Source: Ulota crispa (Eukaryota; Streptophyta; Bryopsida; Orthotrichales; Orthotrichaceae). Taken from it: a DNA stretch of 64,000 bases. The notes under the pieces were generated by a model. It saw nothing but the letters and a program-made list of their open reading frames with translations, was not told the DNA's origin and searched no databases. This document shows, piece by piece, positions 21,811 to 30,626 of the stretch; the first letter of the stretch is position 1, and each line of letters begins with the position of its first letter. The position numbers were made by a program, and so were the translations under genes. The DNA lies in NCBI GenBank assembly GCA_963920765.1, contig OY987243.1, positions 14,322,001-14,386,000 on the forward strand, in the 5' to 3' direction.

Positions 21811-22214
21811 ATACCAAAGAGGGAGGGTGTGACATTAAAGAGGGAGGGTGCGACATTAAAGAGGGAGGGTGTGATATTAAAGAGGGAAGGTGTGACATAA
21901 AAGATGTCAATGTTATTACTAATCATACTACTAAAATCTAAATTGCCTCTATAATATCACACCCTCCCTCTTTAATGTCACCCCTCCCTTTTTACAATCA
22001 CACCCTCTTTCTTTAATATCACACCCTCCCTCTTTAGTATCACACCCTCCCTTTTTAGTATCACACCCTCCCTCTTTAGTATCACACCCTCCCTTTTTAG
22101 TATCACACCCTCCCTCTTTAGTATCACACCCTCCCTTTTTAGTATCACACCCTCCCTCTTTAGTATCACACCCTCCCTTTTTAATATCACACCCTCCCTC
22201 TTTAGTATCACACA
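21811..22214. repeat. 21-bp minisatellite with 42-bp higher order and an inverted arm
   Basis: From 21951 to 22214 the unit TATCACACCCTCCCTCTTTAG is repeated about 12 times. Units with CTCTTT alternate strictly with units with CTTTTT, giving a 42-bp period. At 21811-21897 about four units of the same motif lie in the opposite orientation (AAAGAGGGAGGGTGTGA), so the locus is an inverted repeat with a spacer of about 55 bp. The G-rich strand has regular GGGAGGG runs. Minus-strand frames give a seven-residue repeat, which is automatic for a 21-bp unit. Confidence 0.95.
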
Positions 22215-23545
22215 TTAAATTTTGTGACATTATCCCCTACATAAGTCATGAAAACGTACTCAAATTTTTATCAAGTAGTTTGTGAAGTTTTGAAAAGGTG
22301 ATAACTTTAAAAAAATTGGTTCAGCCACCACCCAGTAACTTTACAAAAACATCGGGACAGAGTTATCCCGAAACCTTCAAATGTGACAGGATTGACACCC
22401 ACTAGTAGCTAGATAACTGGATCCCACCATTCAACTTGCCATAAAGTCCTGGCGGAGGAAGGCCTACCGAATTGCAGGTCTGGACCTGGACTGACCTGTA
22501 ACCGTGCGCACAGATTCACGACCCGGGTCCTCGGGAACAGGTCCAAGTCCATCAATACAGCGTCGAATCCGTCGATAACTTGCAGGTGAGCTAACGAAAA
22601 TTTCAACCCTCCGCCCCACGGACGAAACCGACGCCAATCATTGCCCACCACGTGTCAAGCACCCAGCACCCCATGACCCCAGGGCTCAAGCACTCGTTTC
22701 CCGAGCGGTGAGCTGACCAGCAGGGGTCATCCGTGTTGCCCCGACTCCCCTGCCGATCAAAACTGTCGGCCATGCTGGTCAAACATGTAATTCCTGACCC
22801 TCGTCCGTCGCCCTTCCCTGCATTCCCCATTCAATTAGATCGCCCATAAAATCCACCTCCACCTCCACCCCCTGCACCACATTAATTCCTCCCACGCCCA
22901 CGCCTCTCATTCCGTAGCTCCCTGCACCACAGCAGCCCTCACTGACTCACTGAAGCTTTTCACCCGGCACCCTGCTTGAATAATTCTAGCTCGTGTACGT
23001 CAATCCTCCGGTTTGATGTCTATCTCGAGTCCTGCATCCTTAGCCCCATTTAGTGTGGACTTCGAAATACTCTAGTTTCTGGCACAGCAAACTTTTGTTC
23101 ATTTGCTCAGACTGTCAGTTTCAGGAACACTTCACATTTTCCCTCAGTGTGAGCGGATAAACATTTCTGACTATTTCTTGTGTGATCTATTTTCCCTCTG
23201 TCACATTTCCCTGTTAGTACACAGGGAAATCATATGCAAATCCCCACAAGACAATTGACGAGACTTTGCTGTATGGTAACAAAATTCGGCACCTTCAGTT
23301 TATACTGCTGTGCTGCAGGATCCCATTACTGTGTCCCAAAGTGGGTGCTCATTCCTAGTCTCTATAACTCTGAGACTACCAAGAGCTTATGTCCACGTAG
23401 AATAGGTATTAGAGTTACTAATTATACGGCGCTTCACCAAAAAAAAAGCCGGGTTTATAATTACCGAAGTTATTAGTACTACTCGTCCAGTTTCCCGAAC
23501 TTGTCATTGCAATTGGTGTGGTGGTGGAATTTTACTGGTTTCGGA
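22215..23545 (+). promoter_or_regulatory. G+C-richer upstream region of the 23546 ORF
   Basis: From about 22390 to 23050 base composition is markedly richer in G and C than in the flanking repeats, as at the other gene starts here. ATAAAATCC near 22846 could act as a TATA-like box, followed by a pyrimidine-rich stretch. Overlapping open frames on the minus strand (22409-22830) show no domain. Leader introns are possible but cannot be placed. Confidence 0.3.
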
Positions 23546-23971
23546 ATGCCAGAGATGGAGGTCTCAAAGAGGAGAGTAGTACCGGTGTCGCAAGCACGCC
23601 TGGCCAAGCAGAAGAAGCGATCCGGGAGCCCTGCTCTGGAGCCCGTGCTCGAGCATTGCGTATTATATCCATCGGCAAAGAACTCGAAGCTCTGGGCCTG
23701 CAACAATGACACAGCTTTAGAGGCTGGGAAGAAGAAGACAGCGAGCCTGGGTATGCGGATTCTATGGAAGCTAAGAGACGGGTACATGAAGTTCATGAAC
23801 GATGTTACCACGGGGGCCGGTTACACCGGAACGGCGTCGTTCCCTGGGTGCCATGGACTGGAGCCATCGACCAATGCATGGATGACCCGGGAAGAGCACA
23901 ACAAGGACATCCTGTTGCGCGCTTTACAATTGCAACTGGCGCACTCGGATCACTCTCGACAAGTCTCTTAA
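23546..23971 (+). CDS. Hypothetical 141-aa basic protein
   Basis: This is an intronless open frame with ATG at 23546 (context GGAATGCC). A further in-frame extension upstream lacks an ATG. The product is basic at the N-terminus (KRRVVPVSQARLAKQKKR), has a middle CVLYPSAKNSKLW segment, and a possible amphipathic helix, MRILWKLRDGYMKFMNDV, near residues 80-100. No signal peptide, membrane segment or known domain is visible. The basic clusters could act in nuclear targeting. I do not recognise the family. It is supported as a gene by higher G+C, an isolated length advantage over other frames, and G+C-rich upstream sequence, but coding status is unproven. Confidence 0.5.
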   Translation: MPEMEVSKRRVVPVSQARLAKQKKRSGSPALEPVLEHCVLYPSAKNSKLWACNNDTALEAGKKKTASLGMRILWKLRDGYMKFMNDVTTGAGYTGTASFPGCHGLEPSTNAWMTREEHNKDILLRALQLQLAHSDHSRQVS

Positions 23972-24657
23972 TAAAGAGAAGTCGGTGAATCTGCTTGATT
24001 CGCCGAAGTTATGCTTTTTCATGGACCCAACCAATTGCACGTGCTATTTCGAAACAGCACCACTTTTTAAAGAAACCGGCAGAAGGGCACGACGAGACAC
24101 GCCCTGGCATGTAAATTTATAAAGAGGAAACTTCAAGAGTAGATGCCAGTGTTGAGTACACTCGCTTTGTATCATAGTATGATCAATGATGCGTTTCATC
24201 TGTTAAGGCTTTTGATGGGAGCTCCGCAATACAAACTTTATTTTTGTACAGTATGTGTTTAGTGAGAGCTGCAGTAACTTAATAGCTACTGCTACGGTCT
24301 GGATACTGGTACAATACATGAGTTTGATTACGTAATACCAACCGCATTTTGACACTACCAGGAATCTGTAGTGCCAGGTGACTTCCCTGTGAGGAATCTG
24401 AGTGTATGCATTTCTCAGTTCGGAGCCTCTCAAATGCTTACGAATTTCGATAATTGGCCACCTGCTAAACTTCCCTTTTTAGCAGGTGTCTAAACTGAAC
24501 AGTGATGTCTTGTTTTGAGAACCTGTCGGGAGGACATTGAGAATCACACAGGGAGGTACGTATGAGAGTGCTTTTGAGTGATATATGACCCAAATAACTT
24601 CTCATTCGTTCAAATAACGAATAACTTCTCATTTCATCCAAGCAACAATTATGTCTA
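23972..24657. other. Downstream flank, no supported feature
   Basis: It probably includes the 3' end of the 23546 transcript. No other gene or repeat is recognised before the MITE cluster at 24658. Confidence 0.35.
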
Positions 24658-24923
24658 ACACCATATTAGATAAATTGGGAAAATTGGGGTCCCAATTTGT
24701 ACGTCACCTAGATTCAAAGAAGTCACCCAAAATCAAATTTGAAGGTATCATATATAGTCTGAGCCACTAAGATTTTTTTCCTCGCAAATTCCTCCTCTCA
24801 CTTGAGGGCACGTATACAAAAAAAAAACATTGAGCTCAGTTGTAGGTGATCATGTACAATCTTCACCTCAAAATTTGAAGGTCCCAAAATGTACCCTTTT
24901 TCTCAATTTACCTAATATGGCGT
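24658..24923. mobile_element. ACACCATATT-family MITE, 266 bp
   Basis: The ends are ACACCATATTAGATAAATTG and its inverted partner CAATTTACCTAATATGGCGT, with TGTCTA on both sides (24652-24657 and 24924-24929), a 6-bp candidate target duplication. Inner arms share a GGGTCCCAATTTGTAC / TCCCAAAATGTACCC relation. Five copies of this family occur in the window. Confidence 0.85.
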
Positions 24924-25054
24924 TGTCTATTAAATAATAGTTGTAAAAAGATTGAGTGTCATTTCTTGTATTGTCATATCGTATAAAAAAAGACTGCCTA
25001 ACTGTTATTTGGCCTCACATATGATACTAACTTGTCCTCTTTATCATGCTTTAA

Positions 25055-25314
25055 ACACCATATTATATAAATTGGAAAAAACAAAAGGACCATTTTGTAC
25101 TCTACCTTAACCTTATATAGAGTAGATGTAGGCATAGCTATAGCTCAATTCTTCAAAATTGTAATTATTTGAAATTCTTTGAAGCAATCACTACTTCACT
25201 TTTGTACAAGAAAGTGCACGTTTGTTTTTTTGTAACATGCTAAATTGTACATAATGATTGAAATAGTGAATATCCTAGAATTTGCTAATTTTCCCAATTT
25301 ACTTAGTATGGTGT
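25055..25314. mobile_element. ACACCATATT-family MITE, 260 bp
   Basis: ACACCATATTATATAAATTG at the left is inverted at the right as CAATTTACTTAGTATGGTGT. Inner CCATTTTGTACTCTACC and GTAGATGTAGGCATAGCTA resemble the copy at 56984. The target duplication is unclear. Confidence 0.8.
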
Positions 25315-25857
25315 TTTCAATAAATAATGTTGAGTTGTTAACATTTTGAAAACAACATGCTTATACTTGTAAAATTAGTAAAAAAAAATTTTTAAATAAA
25401 AATGCAAAATCATTAGGGGAAAAATGAGCTCAAGAGAAGGTCCCTATGGAAAGACTAGTGGTTGGAGGGGTCAAAAGGATTTAAATGTAATGTTCTTTTT
25501 CAAATAAAAAGAGACTAATCCCCTATACCAACTTACAAGTATTTCATGAGAATAATTCATTTTTACAATATCATATGTTTTTTATATGATGAGTGTCCTT
25601 GTTTGATTGGGAACTCTAGTCCTAATTTATTCTTGTGCACCACTAAAGGTCCTTGCATTTGTCATTGTCATGTTATACTATTGTTTTCCATCATCAATCC
25701 TTTTGTTATGTACCATGGTACACTTGAGTAGTTCACACGAGGTAGAGACACTTGTATTGTAGGTACCTTACCTATGCTTCTCCTACCTAAGTAAATAAGG
25801 CAGTTTGTCAAGGTTGGGAGGCATTCTCTTGAGCTCATTTTTCCTCTAATGGTTACA
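25315..25857. other. Spacer in MITE cluster, no gene
   Basis: AT-rich DNA between two copies of the ACACCATATT family. Short open frames lack motifs. Confidence 0.35.
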
Positions 25858-26104
25858 TCACCATATTTGTTAATATGGGAAAAATGGTACATTTTGGGAT
25901 TTTTAGGAAGTGAGTCAGGAAGTTTGAGGTGATCACCTCAAACCAACACGTGGCCTCACCTAATAGGAGGGATTTACAAGGGAAAAAATCTTACTGGCTC
26001 AGACTAAATCTGATACTTTTGAATATGGTTTACAGTAACTTTTTGGGTTTGAGGTGGAGTACAAAATGGGACACCTATTTTTCCCAAATTAACGAATATG
26101 GTGT
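25858..26104. mobile_element. ACACCATATT-family MITE, diverged, about 247 bp
   Basis: The left end is TCACCATATTTGTTAATATG and the right end is AAATTAACGAATATGGTGT. It retains AAAATGGTACATTTTGGG and GTACAAAATGGGACACC as inner inverted words. Outer limits are good to a few bases. Confidence 0.75.
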
Positions 26105-26223
26105 TTTATCATGTTTACAATAATCCTTTTGTTGGAAGTTTTAGAATTATCCCATTTCAACAAAATGAAGTAAAAGATTCATCTAGACTACATATTTGTT
26201 TGATAGGATCTTAGGAGATGGGA

Positions 26224-26787
26224 ACAGCATATTTGTTAATTTGGGAAGAAACCTTGATTTTGGGGGTTTAACCCATAAAAGCCCACTTGTCCCTTTGGGG
26301 GACAAAATGGATTTTGGGCAACTCACTACAAGTGGACATTTCATCTTTTTTCTTTGAAAATTTCACACATGATGTATCCAAGGAGTAGCTTTAAGATCCA
26401 ACAGTTTTCATAACTTTTGACTACATGGTTCAAAAGTTATTGCATGAAATGTTGTTTTTTCTGAACTCTGGGCAGCCTGGGCAGCTCAAAAAACTTCTTT
26501 AAAAATTAAATTTTTTAAAACTACATTTCATGCAATAACTTTTGAACCATGTAGTTAAAAGTTATGAAAATTGTTGAACCTTAAAGCTACTCTTTGGATA
26601 CATCATGTGTGAAATTTTCAAAAAAAAAAGATGAAATGTCCACTTGTAGTGAGCTGCCCAATATCACTATTTTGCCAAAAAATAGTGCTTGGGCCTTTAG
26701 GGGTTAAGGTGACCACCTTAAACCGAGCTCTAGGTGTAAAGTGAGTATATTGGGAATTTGGTTTTTCCAATTTAATGAATATGGCGT
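26224..26787. mobile_element. ACACCATATT-family MITE split by a TTAA element
   Basis: The left part starts ACAGCATATTTGTTAATTTG and runs to 26267. The right part resumes at 26708 and ends TTTAATGAATATGGCGT. Removing the 440-bp TTAA element and one TTAA leaves about 124 bp of this family, so this is a shortened copy and a clear case of one element landing in another. Confidence 0.8.
26268..26707. mobile_element. Hairpin TTAA element, 440 bp, nested
   Basis: The outer ends are TTAA-CCCATAAAAGCCCACTTG and ...GCTTGGGCCTTTAGGGG-TTAA, typical of the TTAA group. The interior is almost one hairpin: CACTACAAGTGGACATTTC, CACACATGATGTATCC and AACTTTTGACTACATGG on the left recur as reverse complements on the right, with arms of about 170 bp around a loop of about 70 bp that contains GGGCAGCCTGGGCAGCTC. 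Confidence 0.92.
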
Positions 26788-26958
26788 TTGGGGTTATGGT
26801 TGTGCAAATATATATGGTCCACACACTTTAAGTGCATTCAACCTATAAATTATTAAAACCAACTGTTATGGATTCTATAAACAACAATTTAATGTGGGTT
26901 TTTTCATCTCATTATGAAACATCAACAAATTGTAATGTTACTTTTCAAGTGGCAAAAG

Positions 26959-27201
26959 CATTAGCAAAATTCTGAGCCCTCTAGAAGGCCCCTAAAAAAT
27001 GGCGGCACAATACATTACAAAGGTAGAAAAAAATAATAACTTTTTTTTTAAATATTAAAATTGTTGTCGCACATGATCTGAGTGCTCGCAAATGTCAAAA
27101 TTTGCCATTTCTAACAATCAGAAATGGCAATTTTTTTCTCTATATGCACATCTCTCATGTTGAGTTAGGGGCCTTTTGAAGGGCTCAAATTTTTCCTAAT
27201 G
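26959..27201. mobile_element. CATTAGCAAA-family MITE, 243 bp
   Basis: The left end CATTAGCAAAATTCTGAGCC with CTAGAAGGCCCCTAA matches the reverse complement of the right end (TTAGGGGCCTTTTGAAGGGC, CAAATTTTTCCTAATG). A longer relative lies at 27319. No target duplication beyond two bases is obvious. Confidence 0.75.
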
Positions 27202-27318
27202 CATGCAAGTATATATGTTTCTGGGTGTACAAAAGACCAAAAATTACCAAAATGTTAATAATTCATATCATGTAGACAAATAAAAAGTCAACGTGAAAAA
27301 TTGAGGATCATGTCCAGA

Positions 27319-27749
27319 CATTAGCAAAGTTTTGAACCCTCCAAGAGTTCCCTAGGGTTTGACAAACCAAGTTATTAATTGGCTAGCTTGAGTACAAGAA
27401 AAGGATACTCATACCCATTGCTATCTTCTATAATATACCTAAACATTCCCAAACCAAAACAATAAAAAAAAAACATTGTACTCATAAAACATGTAAATGT
27501 ACTCAATACTCACTATCCAAGTACTTCACTCATCTATTCAAATAGAGTAAAGTAGAGTTTATGGTCCTATTGTACATTTGTATCCATAGTTTTTGTCCGA
27601 TAGAGATAACATAATAATATAGTTTTCATGATTGCATTGAATTCAAAGGATGAGTGAAATAGGGGATTAGTGATTTGTTTGTTGTAATATGTACATGGTT
27701 CAAGAGACTTTGTAGGGGGCTCTTGGAGGGCTCAAAACTTTGAAATTGA
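27319..27749. mobile_element. CATTAGCAAA-family MITE, about 431 bp
   Basis: The left end CATTAGCAAAGTTTTGAACC, CTCCAAGAGTTCCCTA is inverted at the right as TAGGGGGCTCTTGGAGGG, CTCAAAACTTTGAAATTG. The interior is AT-rich with no ORF. Confidence 0.72.
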
Positions 27750-29235
27750 ATTCCAGCTTATACTTTTGGGTCCAATTGTGCCATTGCCCTACGGCCCCAC
27801 CCCTCCTCACAACTTGTAAACAACGCATTTTTTTCTGGCGAAAAATCACCAGTCTGGCGACAGATCTAACACGTTTAAGCCAATTGTGGCAGGTCCCTCC
27901 AATTTTAAACTAATGGGCACTGGACAGCCGGAATCTGGCGACAAGCACCGACACGAAAAAAAATGCCCTGCTTGTAAACTTTGGTCCCAGGTCTTTAGTT
28001 TATAGTGTTTATTTATATGGAAAAAGGCAACAATATACGGGAAAAACTGAACTTTTCTAAGTGCGTACTTTCTACTCGGTAGAAAAGTCAGAGTACACGA
28101 CTGCAGCAGTGCAGCATAGTAATTTTGGGACCTCGAATAAAAAATGCTTTCATCGCGTGTTTCACCCACAGGCACTGGCTCTCCGTGTTGAGACTTGAAA
28201 GTTGAGATTGATGCCGGGGCCACACAGGCCAAAACAGCTGGTTTGAACCGGATTGAAGTAACTTGTATTTTTGGAAAATTGGGAGATAATCATTCTATAA
28301 GGTTTCATCTATTGTTTGTTTAAAGATAATCTTTCCAACATTCTAGGGCAAGACGTTTGAGGGACCAATTTGGGAATTCTCAGAAACATCAATTTTAAAT
28401 AAATCAAAAAAGTGGCCGTAAGAAATCAAACAATCTACTTTTACACTCAAAACTAAATGCTGCCACTTGCTTTTTACAAAAAGCTATTTCAAAATGTTGG
28501 TTTAGTTTGGTTTGGCTAGGCCTTGAGGGGCAATACACACAAGTCCTAGGTCCCACGTCCTATTGAAATTAAAGAATTTGATTGGTGTAAACCCAAAAGT
28601 TGGGAACTACTACTTCACACCATGTCTTGGTTCATTACATTTTGCTAGCAACACTTTTTTAAGCTTATGGCGCCAAAAAGGGTGGGATTCCACTCAAGGT
28701 TCATTAAACCATTTTGTTAAATATAATTTTAGTCTAACTAGTAACTTAACATAAAATGCTCACTATGATTAAATCTGTACCTTTGAACATGACAATATGT
28801 TTACTAAGCCAAAAACTAGTCAAAAAATAGAAATATCTACTTTACAAATTTTGGCCCTCCCACACCCCACATTGAACTTTTTGTTGATCATAATTTTGTT
28901 ACTTAGGGGGGTTCATTTTAGAAGGGAAAATGTTTGTATGGATGTTTCCTACATATCCATGCAATCAAATCTAAAAAATTCATCACCAATGTGTTTTAAT
29001 CAACTTTCTTGTAAAACCATGATTTTGACACAAAACAATTCACCAAAAATAGGATTTTGGTTTTTACTAACCAAAATTTGGTATGGCCAATTGGGATTGC
29101 ATGAGAATCAAATACCAATAATATGAGATTGAAATACCATTTATATTTTTTGTTACACAAACTTGTTTGGAATGCCAAAACATGGATTACGTATCATTAT
29201 GGAAGGGTAATGTACATGTTTTGTCAAGTTTTAGG
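27750..29235. other. Intergenic, no supported gene
   Basis: A minus-strand open stretch (27846-28232) and plus-strand frames at 28563-29126 show no recognisable domain. The word GGCCACACAGGCCAAAACA at 28218 repeats one at 13536. No terminal repeats were found. Confidence 0.35.
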
Positions 29236-29837
29236 TTAACCCTTAAATGTCAAGGTGGATGTTTTTCATCTGTTAGCTTAGAAAAACCCTCTGTAGCACA
29301 GAATGTAAGTCATTTACATCTAATTCATTTTCAAAAATGACTATAAACACATGGTCCATCATGGATAGTAAAAAACAACCTCACCAAATACACCCATATT
29401 TTAAGGTAACCAAAATTATGAGAAGATTCAGAGACATTGTGTTAGGTCCCATGGTGCCCTTCTTGCAATTTTCATGAAGGGGCCATGCACTGTTGACTTT
29501 TGCAAGTTTGAGGAGTAATCTTACGAGGCGGGTACCACGGCATTTTTTGAGGCTAGTGGTTTTTGCCAAATTCAAAATAGCCACAACTGAGTGGGTGATC
29601 AAAGGCAAGATGAGCCAACACTAGTTGATATTTATTTGATATGTCACCAATTGGTGATAGTTTGCTAGAAGAAGATGCTATAGCGGACATTGTCACGATA
29701 TTGTAGCATGGCTGGTCACGGTGACAAGCCTGGCGATTAACCCTTAAGCGCTGAGGGGTCATTGTAGATACACATCCGCTTATGTATGAGCACGGACGAT
29801 TTTTTGTCCCAATGGTGCTTTAGGGGTTAAGGGTTAA
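29236..29837. mobile_element. TTAA element hosting a smaller TTAA element
   Basis: The left end is TTAA-CCCTTAAATGTCAAGG. The right end, with the inner element and one TTAA removed, reads CCTTGACC-like ...AGCCTGGCGATTAAGGG-TTAA, whose reverse complement is TTAACCCTTAATCGCCAGGC. The shared TTAACCCTTAA terminus contains a second TTAA, and that internal TTAA is where the 94-bp element inserted. Confidence 0.7.
29737..29830. mobile_element. 94-bp TTAA micro-MITE
   Basis: TTAA-CCCTTAAGCGCTGAGGGG on the left and CAATGGTGCTTTAGGGG-TTAA on the right. It is the smallest member of the TTAA group here and is inserted into the terminal repeat of the element at 29236-29837. Confidence 0.8.
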
Positions 29838-30626
29838 TATAAAGAAAAGAAAATGCTAGATTAACATCGGGTTGTCAAACAATACTAAAATAAAAATTGA
29901 CATCATGTACAAATGATAGTCACCATGGATAATATGTTAACATCAAATCATTATGAGAACTACACAAATCTAATGGCTAAAACTCAAAATTAAGAACTTT
30001 AGCCAATGTAATGGACAGATGTTGGGGCTTTAATTATTCGACTCCAAGTTACCTTCTGTTTTTTGATTCTACATACGTTGTTCAACTTTTACATTCTTGC
30101 CAGCAAATGGAAAGAAATAAACAATATGCTCAAAACATACACTCCACTTAGGAACCATCAACTGAAACATGTACAGAAAGCTCAATGCTACAACTGCAGT
30201 CTGAACAAAACTGAAGAAAATAATTGAGTTGAGCATATTACTTGAAGTCAAAAAGAATGTAATCAAAGCACTGGTGAGGCATTCCTGGCCTAATTAACAA
30301 ACCGCAAAACATTTAGTGGTGAGCTTGCACATACAAGACTGACCTGATCCCAGTGTAGAACTACAGAAGCATCAACGCTTCCAATCCAGAAACGTACATG
30401 AATCGAGCATGTAAAGTGAAAAACCCCTTGCTGTCTCTCATTCCTCATCACACCAATAAATTAAAGAACAGGAAAATATTTCCTCACGCAAAAAGAAATA
30501 CAAATGCCTGGAGACAAAAATGCCGAGTATCGATTATTCACATAAGGATATCCAATCGCCAAAATAGAGCTACAAAACGACTAGGAGCCTAAGAAAGTAT
30601 GAAACTACGTATAGTTAGGGAGCCCC
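29838..30626 (-). other. 3' flank of the PPR-SMR gene
   Basis: This AT-rich sequence probably holds the 3' untranslated region of the minus-strand gene that stops at 30627. No terminator or polyadenylation signal can be fixed with confidence, and no repeat was recognised. Confidence 0.4.

Noticed and set aside
21949-22230. Minus-strand frames with CDTKEGG-type heptad repeats
   Set aside because: A 21-bp unit without stops must give a seven-residue repeat; nothing else indicates a gene.
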